Shown here piece by piece: positions 17,188 through 25,923 of a stretch of DNA of 64,000 nucleotides. The notes under the pieces are model-generated. The model did no database searches. It saw nothing but the letters and a program-made list of their open reading frames with translations, and was not told the origin of the DNA. This DNA comes from an uncultured Clostridia bacterium. GTDB lineage: Bacteria > Bacillota > Clostridia > UBA1381. The stretch covers positions 78,054 to 142,053 of the forward strand of contig CAKSFT010000009.1 in NCBI GenBank assembly GCA_934454145.1, given 5' to 3'. The first letter of the stretch is position 1; each line of letters opens with the position of its first letter. The translations under genes were made by a program, and so were the position numbers.

Positions 17188-18018
17188 ATGCTTTACCTAT
17201 GCGCAACACCTATAGGCAATCTCGGCGACATATCCGCAAGATGCATAGAAATACTCAGCTCTGTGGACTTGATTGCCGCAGAAGATACACGGCACACGCT
17301 TAAGCTGTTGAATCATCTCGGCATTTCGAAACCAATGACAAGTTATCACGAGCACAACAAACACGAAAAAGGGGAGTACCTCATTTCCTTGATGAAAGAA
17401 GGGAAAAACATTGCACTTGTTTCCGACGCCGGGACGCCTGCCATTTCGGACCCCGGCGAGGATTTGGTAAAGCTTTGTGTTGAAGAAAACCTTGATGTGA
17501 CCTCTGTCCCCGGCCCTGTCGCGGCGGTAAACGCACTGATACTTTCCGGGCTTCCGGCACGGAGATTCACCTTTGAAGGTTTTCTGTCGGTAACAAAGCG
17601 GCGCAAATATACACACCTTGAATCACTGAAAAACGACACGCACACCATGATATTCTATGAGGCGCCGCACAAGCTTACCACAACATTGTCAGACATGCTG
17701 AACATTCTTGGGGACAGGAAAATCGCATTGGTGCGCGAGCTTACAAAAATACATGAAGAGGTGCTGCGCACCACTCTTTCAGACGCACTCAAGTTTTATG
17801 AAACACACTCACCGCGCGGCGAATATGTCATTGTCGTTTCGGGTGCTGACGAAGAATCCGCCGAAGAGAACACATGGTGGGAAAATCTGTCCCCGTCGGA
17901 ACATGTGGAGGAATACATAAAAAGAGGGCTTACCTCAAAAGATGCAATAAAAGAAACAGCGATGGACAGGAAAACCCCAAAGCGCGACATATATAATGAA
18001 TATCACAGCAACAAATAA
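17188..18018 (+). CDS. rsmI: 16S rRNA (cytidine(1402)-2'-O)-methyltransferase
   Basis: 276 residues of the tetrapyrrole-methylase fold. N-terminal LYLCATPIGNLGDIS, AAEDTRHTLKLL, SDAGTPAISDPG near residue 78 and VPGPVAAVNAL near 105 are diagnostic. RsmI adds the 2'-O-methyl to C1402 in the ribosomal P site. It follows trmN6 by 2 bases with a GGGAGAG site. Confidence 0.96.
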   Translation: MLYLCATPIGNLGDISARCIEILSSVDLIAAEDTRHTLKLLNHLGISKPMTSYHEHNKHEKGEYLISLMKEGKNIALVSDAGTPAISDPGEDLVKLCVEENLDVTSVPGPVAAVNALILSGLPARRFTFEGFLSVTKRRKYTHLESLKNDTHTMIFYEAPHKLTTTLSDMLNILGDRKIALVRELTKIHEEVLRTTLSDALKFYETHSPRGEYVIVVSGADEESAEENTWWENLSPSEHVEEYIKRGLTSKDAIKETAMDRKTPKRDIYNEYHSNK

Positions 18019-18066
18019 TCGAAAACTATAACTTATGAAAAACGCGGCCGGAAACGGAGGTAAAAA

Positions 18067-18348
18067 ATGAAAAATAAGGACAGACTGTTAATATTGGCAG
18101 GGATTGGCGCGGTTGTCGGATACAGAGCATGGCGCGGCGCCGGTTCTTTCAACAAAATACGTTTCAAAAAACAGCGCTCTGCACTTGAAAGCTATGTGGA
18201 TACACACTATCCCGGCGCCTCAATCGGCGAAATTGTCCCTTTCCGTGAGGGCTGGAGCTGCCCCGTTGCATACAACGGTCAAAACATTATCATATACCTC
18301 ATTCCATGCAAGGGCGGCGGATACATTTTCAGCAACACACAAATGTAA
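18067..18348 (+). CDS. Small hypothetical protein with N-terminal hydrophobic segment
   Basis: 93 residues with a strong GGAGGT site. One hydrophobic stretch (about residues 7-19, LLILAGIGAVVGY) is followed by a basic linker and a soluble tail with a WSCPVAYNG segment. I do not recognise the family. It lies between rsmI and a second tiny membrane protein. Confidence 0.6.
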   Translation: MKNKDRLLILAGIGAVVGYRAWRGAGSFNKIRFKKQRSALESYVDTHYPGASIGEIVPFREGWSCPVAYNGQNIIIYLIPCKGGGYIFSNTQM

Positions 18349-18424
18349 CACTTTTTCTCCTCCTGCGTAATCTATAATAAGGGATTTGATTTCCCGAGTA
18401 GATTTTATGAAGGAGGACTTTTTT

Positions 18425-18580
18425 ATGGGATTATTCGGAGGCTGTAACAACGGCTGCGGAGGCGGCGACTGGTGGATTTGGTTGTTGATTATCATTGTTT
18501 TGGTTGTCTGCTGTTCTGACAACGGCGGACTCTTGGGCGGCGGCAATGACTGCTGCTGCAACAACGACTGTTGCTGCTGA
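18425..18580 (+). CDS. Tiny Gly/Cys-rich membrane protein
   Basis: 51 residues behind a GGAGG site (GAAGGAGGAC). It has a Gly/Asn/Cys-rich head, one transmembrane segment (WWIWLLIIIVLVVCC, residues about 18-32), and a tail rich in Gly, Asn, Asp and Cys that ends in two Cys triplets. The layout resembles YjcZ-type sporulation peptides and cysteine-rich coat peptides, but it is not a clear member. It is followed directly by a terminator. Confidence 0.6.
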   Translation: MGLFGGCNNGCGGGDWWIWLLIIIVLVVCCSDNGGLLGGGNDCCCNNDCCC

Positions 18581-18583
18581 CAA

Positions 18584-18621
18584 AAAAATGCGGCACTGCC
18601 CCTTGGCAGTGCCGCATTTTT
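18584..18621. terminator. Bidirectional terminator between the small membrane gene and pyk
   Basis: Perfect 17-base inverted repeat (arm AAAAATGCGGCACTGCC) with a 4-base loop and A/T runs on both sides, between converging genes. Confidence 0.9.
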
Positions 18622-18633
18622 GATGCCGTCAAA

Positions 18634-20052
18634 TCATACTGTCTGCACCTTTAATATATTTGTCTTGCCCGAAATGTTTATCGGCACACCCGAAGTGATG
18701 ACAACTGTGTCGCCGTCGGTCACAAAACCGTATTTCTTTGCACAATCGACAGAATGTACAAACAAACTGTCCGCACTGTCCTGGTTCAGCGCAAGTACGG
18801 GGAAAACCCCCCACGACATTGAAAGCTGGTGGAATGTCTTTTTCTCCGGTGTCGCCCCCACGATTATTTCGCTCGGTCTGAATTTTGAAACACGTCTTGC
18901 CGTCTGTCCCGATTTTGTCACCGCGATAATCGCTTTTGCCTTCAAATCCTTTGCGGTGGTGCACGCCGCGTCACAAATTGCGTTTGTGGTGTCGCTTATG
19001 TCGTTTTTATATTTAAATCCGCTGTAAACATTCATTTCAAAAGCGTCATATTCTGCCTGCTGTGCGATTTTTGCCATGACCGAAACAACCCTCGCCGGGT
19101 GCGCCCCCATTGCAGTTTCTCCCGAAAGCATCAGAGCCGAAGTCCCGTCAAACACTGCATTCGCGACGTCTGTGATTTCCGCACGGGTCGGCGTCGCGCT
19201 CGTAATCATTGACTCAAGCATCTGCGTGGCAGTGATGACAATTTTCCCTTCGCTGTAGCATTTTCTTATAAATTTTTTCTGAATACCGGGCAGCCTTTCA
19301 TAGTCGATTTCGACACCCATGTCGCCTCTTGCAACCATTATCCCGTCGGAATATTTCAGAATTTCATCAAAGTTTTCCACGCCTTCATTGTTTTCAATCT
19401 TGGCAATTATCTTTATGTCATGTCCGCCATAATAGTTCACAAAATTCCTGAGTTCAATCACATCTTCTTTGCATCTCACAAAAGATGCGGCGATGAAATC
19501 AACATCATTTTCTATGCCAAAGCGTATATCTTTCTCGTCGCGCTCGCTTATATAAGGCATATTGAGGTGTATATACGGGACATTTATCCCCTTTCTGCTG
19601 CGCAATATGCCGCCGTCATCTACAGAACAGACAATCTCGCTGTCCTCACATTCCACCACGGTAAGCATAATTTTGCCGTCGTCAACCAATATCCGGTTCC
19701 CTTTTTCAAGCTGTGAAGGAAGATCTTCATATGTGATTGAAACACGCTCCGCATTGCCAAGCACCTCATGCGTGGTGAGGACAATTTTTCCGCCGGTCTT
19801 TAATTCCGTTTCGCCGTTTTCCACTTCGCCGATTCTTATTTCCGGGCCTTTTGTGTCAAGCATCACTGCCGCCGAAACATGGAGCTTGTCGCGCACCTTT
19901 CTGAAAAGTTCTATCGTTTTCTTGTGATCCTCATGCGTCCCATGCGAAAAGTTTACTCTTGCCACATTCATTCCGTTTTTCAGCATTGCCTCAATCGTCG
20001 CCGCGTCGGTGCTTGCCGGGCCGAGAGTACATATTATTTTTGTCTTCCTCAT
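18634..20052 (-). CDS. pyk: Pyruvate kinase
   Basis: 472 residues. MRKTKIICTLGPAS start, RVNFSHG near residue 35, DTKGPEIR near 65, IIAKIENNEGVENFDEI near 213 (catalytic Lys), VARGDMGVE near 240, ATQMLESMI near 272. It makes pyruvate and ATP from phosphoenolpyruvate. It has the short form: the extra PEP-utiliser domain found in many Bacillus enzymes is absent. Upstream ATGs (20067, 20097) are open but start MRKTK fits the family. Confidence 0.97.
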   Translation of the reverse strand: MRKTKIICTLGPASTDAATIEAMLKNGMNVARVNFSHGTHEDHKKTIELFRKVRDKLHVSAAVMLDTKGPEIRIGEVENGETELKTGGKIVLTTHEVLGNAERVSITYEDLPSQLEKGNRILVDDGKIMLTVVECEDSEIVCSVDDGGILRSRKGINVPYIHLNMPYISERDEKDIRFGIENDVDFIAASFVRCKEDVIELRNFVNYYGGHDIKIIAKIENNEGVENFDEILKYSDGIMVARGDMGVEIDYERLPGIQKKFIRKCYSEGKIVITATQMLESMITSATPTRAEITDVANAVFDGTSALMLSGETAMGAHPARVVSVMAKIAQQAEYDAFEMNVYSGFKYKNDISDTTNAICDAACTTAKDLKAKAIIAVTKSGQTARRVSKFRPSEIIVGATPEKKTFHQLSMSWGVFPVLALNQDSADSLFVHSVDCAKKYGFVTDGDTVVITSGVPINISGKTNILKVQTV

Positions 20053-20191
20053 TCTTCGATTCATTCCTTTCGGGTGATTGCCGTAAAATATATTCAAAAA
20101 AACTCCCCCATTATAAAAATCATTTTATCATAAATCTTTCCCGATTTCAACAAAAACCATGTAAAATTTTGTTAAAAACCCGTTAAGGAAA

Positions 20192-20869
20192 TCAATTTTG
20201 GACAATGTCCGAAATGAGCCACCGTCCGTTTTTCTCTTCCACAGTGAAATCCCAGCTTTTTGCGGTCTTTTTCACATCTGCCGCAAGCCGGCTCATAAAA
20301 TCATCAAGATAGCTTTCTATGACCCACTTTACAAAATCCTTTTCCATGGCATCTTTACTGTCCCCATAAAACTCCATGACATTCTCTATCGTCAGCCCCT
20401 TGCTGTCCAAAAACTTCTTCAAAAGCTCCTGTCCATTTTCCACATCTGCCGCTTTCAGAAGCATATCCATTCCGGAGCCTATATCCACGTCAAGATTGGG
20501 CATCGCCGCCGTACAGCGCACAACCGCACTCTCAGAAGTGCTTTCCACTACCTCTGCATTATAGTCTACACCCTTCAGCAAAGTTTTTATACCGTTTTCC
20601 GCCACACTGTTCAGCTTTTCCTCTTCTATGATTCCCGACAGGCTCGCCAAAATCCCTTCTGTATAGTCATCAAGGTACCGAATCGGCATATCTGCTTTAT
20701 CTTTTGCGCCGTCGGCAAAGAATGCCGAAAGCCCGTCAAGATTTCCGCTCTCCACACTTTGCCAATATCCCAGCACCGTCTTTTTTGCTTCGTCACCGCC
20801 GTCTGTGCACGACGAAAGAACCCCGGCAAGAATACATACACTTATAATTGCAGACAATATTTTTTTCAT
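20192..20869 (-). CDS. Predicted lipoprotein
   Basis: 225 residues. The start after GGAGATATGAT gives a clear type II signal peptide (MKKILSAIISVCILAGVLSSC), lipobox LSSC with Cys21. The mature part has the length and pattern of NTF2-like DUF4878/DUF5105-type domains (VLGYWQSVESGNLDGL, and WDFTVEEKNGRWLISDI at the C-terminus). Outer face of the membrane; role unknown. Confidence 0.75.
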   Translation of the reverse strand: MKKILSAIISVCILAGVLSSCTDGGDEAKKTVLGYWQSVESGNLDGLSAFFADGAKDKADMPIRYLDDYTEGILASLSGIIEEEKLNSVAENGIKTLLKGVDYNAEVVESTSESAVVRCTAAMPNLDVDIGSGMDMLLKAADVENGQELLKKFLDSKGLTIENVMEFYGDSKDAMEKDFVKWVIESYLDDFMSRLAADVKKTAKSWDFTVEEKNGRWLISDIVQN

Positions 20870-20896
20870 ATCATATCTCCGTTTCTTTTTCTTGTT

Positions 20897-21230
20897 CAGA
20901 TAATTGTAAAATTGATGTTTTACAATTATCTCAGACTGTCGAAAAAGTTGGTCAACCACAAGCAAGCTATAATTTTTATCACATTAATTAAATGGGTTTT
21001 GATTCAAAAGCAAATCACAATCAAATCAGATATTTGATTGAATCGACTTCTAAGCCCCGAAATTTCGGGACTTTTGCTTGTTTCCGTCCGGCGCGCCCTC
21101 TAACGTACCTTTGTACGCCGGCGAGTGCGCGCCGAACAGATTTACCTTCCTTTTTCAACGTCTGCCAGCGTGCCGATAGGTTTATCGACACGCTGAGATA
21201 ATTGTAAAACTGATGTTTTACAATTATCCA
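20897..21230. repeat. MITE-like non-coding repeat element with hairpin inverted termini
   Basis: About 330 bases with no plausible gene. Both ends carry nearly the same hairpin, GATAATTGTAAAA paired with TTTTACAATTATC (20899-20930 and 21196-21228). The left end, read on the minus strand, and the right end, read on the plus strand, share about 35-45 bases beginning TCGACA and CTGAGATAATTGTAAAAC, so they are terminal inverted repeats. Inside are further palindromes (a CCCGAAATTTCGGG, and CAGCGTG...CACGCTG near the right end). This fits a miniature transposable element or a REP-like repeat. It separates the lipoprotein gene from the TRIC-type gene. Confidence 0.6.
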
Positions 21231-21253
21231 TTTTTCTTGTTAAATAAAGTGAC

Positions 21254-21886
21254 TTATTCCTCTTTTTCGGACACGGGCAGATTCCACCGGAAGTGCGCCG
21301 AAAGGCACCTGATTATGACTATAACCGCCACCCCCGCAAGCATGGCATAAACCTTCCCGGCACCGTCCCACATCATGGCGCACACCACAGCCCCGGCGAT
21401 TGATGCACAGGCATATATATGCTTGACAAATATGTACGGTATTCCGCCGGAAAACATGTCACGCAAAACTCCGCCGCCGACGCCTGTGATAACACCCACA
21501 AAAACGACCAGAAATGTGTTGTATTCCTGTGCAGACTCCAGCGCCATGGCGACGCCCATCACCGTAAAAAGCCCCAGCCCGGCAGTGTCCAGCAAAAACA
21601 TCACAACATCATACACCCTGTTGTTTGTTATAAGCCTCCTCACGCACGGGATAAGCACCAACGCGGAAAACGCCGCGGCGACAGCCACATATATAGGGTG
21701 CACAAAAGAGCGCGGCGGTGTGCTGCCAAGCACAATGTCACGTATCACTCCGCCCCCGACCGCCGTCGTCACGCCCAGGACAATTGTCCCGAACATGTCC
21801 ATTCTCCTCTTTGTCGCCGTCAGCGCCCCCGACACCCCATATGCCGCAATACCCATCATCTCAAAAATAAAAATAAAAAAATCCAT
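21254..21886 (-). CDS. TRIC-type cation channel / YicG family membrane protein
   Basis: 210 residues with about seven transmembrane segments. Two internal repeats carry the family signatures TAVGGGVIRDIVLGSTPP (near residue 40) and TGVGGGVLRDMFSGGIPY (near 130). Formerly UPF0126; prokaryotic members are homotrimeric potassium channels. The start is the ATG with a CGGAGG site; the longer open frame has no support. Confidence 0.9.
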   Translation of the reverse strand: MDFFIFIFEMMGIAAYGVSGALTATKRRMDMFGTIVLGVTTAVGGGVIRDIVLGSTPPRSFVHPIYVAVAAAFSALVLIPCVRRLITNNRVYDVVMFLLDTAGLGLFTVMGVAMALESAQEYNTFLVVFVGVITGVGGGVLRDMFSGGIPYIFVKHIYACASIAGAVVCAMMWDGAGKVYAMLAGVAVIVIIRCLSAHFRWNLPVSEKEE

Positions 21887-22064
21887 AAAAGCCTCCGTTC
21901 TGCTGCCAACGGCAAGCAATGTTTTATAAACAATTATACCTGATTTTTCATTTATGTTCAACCGTATTATTTTACAATTCGTTATAATTTTAAACTTTGA
22001 CTGCAATTATTATATCATACTTGTCGGAAATGTCTATAATTTCGCAAAAATTTGACAATAAATA

Positions 22065-22093
22065 TTGATATAATCTTTTTGCTGTGCTATAAT
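22065..22093 (+). promoter_or_regulatory. Sigma-A promoter upstream of the Ogg-type gene
   Basis: TTGATA (22065-22070), 17-base spacer, TATAAT (22088-22093), about 108 bases before the start codon. Confidence 0.7.
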
Positions 22094-22200
22094 ATAGATG
22101 ATTGCAAAATTTATTTTCTGCAATTGTCTGCTGTGACACAGCAACTGTACAGGCATTTTGTGCCTGATGCACGGAATATAAAAATAAGGCGGATATTTTT

Positions 22201-23070
22201 ATGCAGTATTTCAGCGAAAACGGAAACATTGTTCTTGCCGCACAGGACTCCTTCAGTCTGCACGATATTTTTGACTGCGGTCAAACCTTCCGTTGGAACC
22301 AAAATGATGACCAAAGCTTCACCGGCGTCGCCGCGGACAGGGCGCTCACCGTGTCCCAAAAAGACGGCAACATCATATTCCACGGCATCAGCCGTGACGA
22401 ATTTGAAAATTTCTGGGCAGACTATTTTGACCTTAAAACCGATTATTCAAAAATAAAGTCTGCACTCGGCGCCGACCCGGTGCTGAAAGAAGCAATAAAA
22501 TACGGAAGCGGCATACGCATACTGAAGCAGGATTTGTGGGAATGTGTCGTATCATTTATAATATCCGCAAGCAACAATATCCCGAGAATCAAGAAAATCA
22601 TAGAGCTCCTTTGCGAAAATTTCGGCGAAAGGTTTACATACATGGGAAAAGAATTCTATTCCTTCCCCGTGCCCGAAAAAATCGCCGCACTCACACCCGA
22701 GGATTTGAGTGTGATACGTTCCGGCTTTCGTGACAAGTATATTCTTGACGCCGCAAAAAAATTCAAAAGCGGCGAGATTTCACAGCAAAAATTTGCCGGG
22801 CTTTCTGCCGATGATGCAAAAGAGATGCTTATGACAATAAAAGGCGTCGGCAACAAGGTTGCAAATTGCATCATGCTTTTCGGGCTTTCTCACTGCGAGT
22901 GCTTTCCCGTTGATGTGTGGATAAAGCGGATTATGGAATATCTTTATTTTGACGCTCCGCAGACGCCGGCGCGGATTTCACTCTTTGCACAGGAAAAGTT
23001 TGGCGCACTCGGCGGTTATGCACAGCAATACCTTTTCTTCTATGCACGCGAAAACAAAATTGGTCTGTAA
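22201..23070 (+). CDS. ogg: 8-oxoguanine DNA glycosylase/AP lyase, Ogg1-like
   Basis: 289 residues. N-terminal Ogg domain (FDCGQTFRWNQ near residue 24), then the HhH-GPD fold with MTIKGVGNKVANCIMLFGL near 218 and FPVDVWIKR near 240. The Lys in GVGNKVA matches the Schiff-base Lys of Ogg1 and the Asp in FPVDVW the catalytic Asp, so it is a bifunctional glycosylase/lyase rather than an AlkA enzyme. It removes oxidised guanine, useful to an anaerobe facing brief oxygen exposure. Confidence 0.88.
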   Translation: MQYFSENGNIVLAAQDSFSLHDIFDCGQTFRWNQNDDQSFTGVAADRALTVSQKDGNIIFHGISRDEFENFWADYFDLKTDYSKIKSALGADPVLKEAIKYGSGIRILKQDLWECVVSFIISASNNIPRIKKIIELLCENFGERFTYMGKEFYSFPVPEKIAALTPEDLSVIRSGFRDKYILDAAKKFKSGEISQQKFAGLSADDAKEMLMTIKGVGNKVANCIMLFGLSHCECFPVDVWIKRIMEYLYFDAPQTPARISLFAQEKFGALGGYAQQYLFFYARENKIGL

Positions 23071-23118
23071 AATTGCCCGTAATCTTATGCCCGGGCGGAA
23101 AAACGGAGATTTTTCATT

Positions 23119-23742
23119 ATGCTGATAGCTTCAGGCAGGCACGCGGCGGCGACTTGCCCCGAATGTGCCTCAAAACTGAAAACAAAACTGAATATATTTT
23201 CATTTTCGGAAAACAAAACCTTTTGCGCCACGTGCCGGGAAAAAGACTGCGGTGCGCCCGTGTGGGAAATACGCGGCATAAAGGACAAATACCGCATCTC
23301 GGTAAACTGCCCTGCCTGCGGCGAAAACCACACATACACAATATCCAGGCGCAGCTTTTGGGGCAGAGATTACTTTTGCCTGAACTGTCCGACATGGGAG
23401 GTCGGCATACTTTATGTCGGCTCTGACGAAGACTATATTGACCGCCAGATGGACATGCAGGACGAGCACATCACAGAAATGCTGGGCGGCATTGCGGATT
23501 TGGACGACACGTTTTCGGTTATGTACGATCTTATCGAATGTATAAATGACATTGCAAAGACAAATAATGTAAAATGCGGCTGCAAAAGCCCCGATGTCAC
23601 CATGGGCATCGACGAAGACAGGGTTGTCTTGTGCTGCAAAAACTGCGGCAGAAAAAAAGTCATTCTCTCCACAGAAGAGAACATAGATTATTTATTGAAA
23701 GCAGGCACAATTGTGCTTGATAATACAATTTTAAATTCTTAA
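23119..23742 (+). CDS. Hypothetical multi-zinc-ribbon protein
   Basis: 207 residues. Several CxxC pairs: CPECASK (near 13), CATCREKDC (near 36), CPACGENH (near 63), CLNC (near 90), and a late CGCKS...CCKNCGR pair (near 150-180). A middle acidic helical part (ILYVGSDEDYIDRQ) separates the two zinc halves. I do not recognise the family. It starts with a CGGAG site 48 bases after the glycosylase and ends 16 bases before fba. Confidence 0.65.
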   Translation: MLIASGRHAAATCPECASKLKTKLNIFSFSENKTFCATCREKDCGAPVWEIRGIKDKYRISVNCPACGENHTYTISRRSFWGRDYFCLNCPTWEVGILYVGSDEDYIDRQMDMQDEHITEMLGGIADLDDTFSVMYDLIECINDIAKTNNVKCGCKSPDVTMGIDEDRVVLCCKNCGRKKVILSTEENIDYLLKAGTIVLDNTILNS

Positions 23743-23758
23743 GGAGGATTAAACAATT

Positions 23759-24622
23759 ATGTTAGTTTCGGCAACAGAAATGTTAAAAAAAGCAGTAGAA
23801 GGGAAATATGCCGTAGGTCAGTTCAATATCAACAACCTTGAATGGACAAAATCCATTCTTGCAACGGCACAGGAAAACAATTCACCGGTTATCCTCGGTG
23901 TTTCCGAAGGCGCCGGCAAATACATGACCGGATTCAAGACAGTTGCGGCAATGGTCAAGGCGATGATTGAGGACATGAACATCACCGTCCCGGTTGCACT
24001 TCACCTGGACCACGGCTCATACGAAGCTTGCTTCAAATGCATCGAAGCAGGATTCTCTTCGGTAATGTTTGACGGCTCTCACTACCCCATAGATGAAAAC
24101 ATCAAAAAAACACGCGAGCTCGTAAAGGTTTGCGCCGAAAAAGGCATCTCGCTGGAAGCTGAAGTAGGCTCTATCGGCGGCGAAGAGGACGGCGTAATCG
24201 GCGCCGGAGAAATCGCAGACCCGGCAGAATGTAAGCAAATCGCAGATTTGGGCGTAAGCTTTTTGGCGGCAGGCATAGGCAATATCCACGGCAAATACCC
24301 TGCAAACTGGAAGGGATTGGACTTTGACGCCCTCGGCAAAATCAAGGCGCTGACAGGCGACATGCCTCTTGTTCTTCACGGCGGCACAGGCATTCCGGCA
24401 GACATGATTAAGACAGCCATTTCTCTGGGCGTTGCAAAAATCAACGTAAACACAGAATGTCAGCTTTACTTCCAGGCGGCGACAAGAAAGTACATCGAAG
24501 AAGGAAAAGACCTTGAAGGCAAGGGCTTTGACCCGAGAAAGCTTTTGGCACCGGGTGCCGCGGCAATCAAAGAAATTGTCAAAGAAAAAATGGAACTGTT
24601 CGGTTCTGTAAACCGTGCATAA
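23759..24622 (+). CDS. fba: Class II fructose-1,6-bisphosphate aldolase
   Basis: 287 residues. Zinc ligands appear in ALHLDHGS near residue 80 and LVLHGGTGIP near 202; VGQFNINNLEWTK at the N-terminus, VGSIGGEEDGV near 138 and KINVNTECQ near 228 are family segments. It splits fructose-1,6-bisphosphate in glycolysis. Strong AAGGAGG site. Followed by a terminator. Confidence 0.97.
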   Translation: MLVSATEMLKKAVEGKYAVGQFNINNLEWTKSILATAQENNSPVILGVSEGAGKYMTGFKTVAAMVKAMIEDMNITVPVALHLDHGSYEACFKCIEAGFSSVMFDGSHYPIDENIKKTRELVKVCAEKGISLEAEVGSIGGEEDGVIGAGEIADPAECKQIADLGVSFLAAGIGNIHGKYPANWKGLDFDALGKIKALTGDMPLVLHGGTGIPADMIKTAISLGVAKINVNTECQLYFQAATRKYIEEGKDLEGKGFDPRKLLAPGAAAIKEIVKEKMELFGSVNRA

Positions 24623-24635
24623 ATAAATCAAAAAG

Positions 24636-24678
24636 AGGCTGTTTAAAAGTCAATTGACTTTTAAACAGCCTTTACTTT
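24636..24678 (+). terminator. Terminator after fba
   Basis: A 36-base perfect palindrome (AGGCTGTTTAAAAGTCAA and its complement, 24636-24671) followed by a T-rich run. A close relative lies at 35641-35678. Confidence 0.85.
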
Positions 24679-24703
24679 TTCCTTTGTTGTTTTCCGCAGC
24701 CTC

Positions 24704-25270
24704 TTATTCTCTTTCCATCAGTACCCATTTTTTCTCGCCGTCCGGCCACGCTGCAAAGTGCTCGTTCATCAGTTCTCCCCAGTCCTCGCGGTTCGGCGAA
24801 TATGGTCTTCCTTCTATGTCCTGCCAGGTCACCTTCTCCTCCGGGGTTTCGCTGTACATCACAATGACATTCCCGTATATAAAAATCGAGAAAAACCTGT
24901 CGCAGTCATAGTTGTTGCAATTCTGATGCCATACATGGTGGTATATATAGCTTGCCACCTTGTCCCTGTTCAACTTGTTTATCCTGAAAACTGCTTTTTT
25001 GTTTTTAATCTTGCGTTCCCACTCTCCATCGTTTGCCGGGGTGAAATAGTGGAAAATTTCGCTCATTTCAAACCATTCATCACCATTCGGGAATAGTTTC
25101 ATCTCGCCTTCGGCAACGTCTTTCACCGTCAAAGACGGGTCCTTTGTTTCAAAGTACAAAAAAGTCATATCTTCAAAATGTGCCGCCGATGATGTGATAA
25201 TTTTCTCGTTCTTTTTGAGTGTGATTTTCCCGTTTTTCTTGTATCCGCAATACATGTGTTTATATATCAA
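24704..25270 (-). CDS. Hypothetical protein
   Basis: 188 residues from a TTG start with a GGAGAG site 8 bases upstream; an ATG 15 bases later is the alternative. Soluble, rich in Trp, Tyr, Lys and Glu, no signal peptide or membrane segment. Local features are HHVWHQNCNNYDCDRFFSIF near residue 110 and a C-terminal WAAWPDG-like Trp-rich part. I do not recognise the family. Divergent from the zinc-ribbon gene. Confidence 0.6.
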   Translation of the reverse strand: MIYKHMYCGYKKNGKITLKKNEKIITSSAAHFEDMTFLYFETKDPSLTVKDVAEGEMKLFPNGDEWFEMSEIFHYFTPANDGEWERKIKNKKAVFRINKLNRDKVASYIYHHVWHQNCNNYDCDRFFSIFIYGNVIVMYSETPEEKVTWQDIEGRPYSPNREDWGELMNEHFAAWPDGEKKWVLMERE

Positions 25271-25351
25271 TTCCGTTCTCTCCTTTTTATATACTTCCAA
25301 AATTATATACCATTCTCCTTCAAATGTCAACAGTTAATTGTGCCGCCTTCA

Positions 25352-25380
25352 TTGACATTTTTGCGAATATGTGCTATTAT
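25352..25380 (+). promoter_or_regulatory. Sigma-A promoter of the zinc-ribbon gene
   Basis: TTGACA (25352-25357), 17-base spacer, TATTAT (25375-25380), 34 bases before the ATG. Confidence 0.75.
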
Positions 25381-25413
25381 ATAATAAAGATATATTTAAA
25401 AGGAGAGATTACA

Positions 25414-25821
25414 ATGGCTGATTTTGTTGAAAACCTGAAAAAAAGTGCCGAGAAGGCCTTTGACAGCGCAGAAACCGTGACAAAGGCGGCAATCAAAAAA
25501 ACCTCGGAATCCGTCAATGTCCTGAAACTCAAATATTCCGTGCGCGACATCGAGTCTGACATAAAAGACATTTATACAGAACTGGGAAAAATGCTCTATG
25601 GCGAATTTTGCGACGGCGCGGATTTTACCGGGGAATACCGGGAAAAATGCGAAAAAATATCCGAGCATTATGAAGAAATAAATATCCTGAAAACAAAGAT
25701 TGCAGAAATGACAAACAAGCAAATCTGCCCGAAATGCGGAAAATACAATGACTCTGACTCACGTTTCTGTTCCTCCTGCGGACTGGAATTTGAGAACAGC
25801 GGCAGCGAAACGGAAGAATAA
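25414..25821 (+). CDS. Zinc-ribbon domain protein with helical N-terminus
   Basis: 135 residues. About 100 residues of amphipathic helix/coiled coil (FVENLKKSAEKAFDSAETV onward) precede a C-terminal zinc ribbon, CPKCGKYNDSDSRFCSSCG (near residues 106-124). Common in Firmicutes, function unknown. ATG behind AAAAGGAGAG. Confidence 0.75.
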   Translation: MADFVENLKKSAEKAFDSAETVTKAAIKKTSESVNVLKLKYSVRDIESDIKDIYTELGKMLYGEFCDGADFTGEYREKCEKISEHYEEINILKTKIAEMTNKQICPKCGKYNDSDSRFCSSCGLEFENSGSETEE

Positions 25822-25834
25822 ACGAAAAACACAG

Positions 25835-25872
25835 GAAAAGAGGCTTGCTGCATGATTGGCGCCTCTTTTCTT
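25835..25872 (+). terminator. Probable terminator after the zinc-ribbon gene
   Basis: Ten-base arms GAAAAGAGGC (25835-25844) and GCCTCTTTTC (25861-25870) with a 16-base loop and a short T-rich end. Confidence 0.6.
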
Positions 25873-25923
25873 ATGCCGGCCGGCGGCAGATGTCCGCCAT
25901 AAAACACCAAAAGGAGCAGCAAA

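Noticed and set aside
18386..18424. Upstream extension of the Gly/Cys-rich small protein
   Set aside because: The strong ribosome site lies inside this extension, so the ATG at 18425 is the real start.
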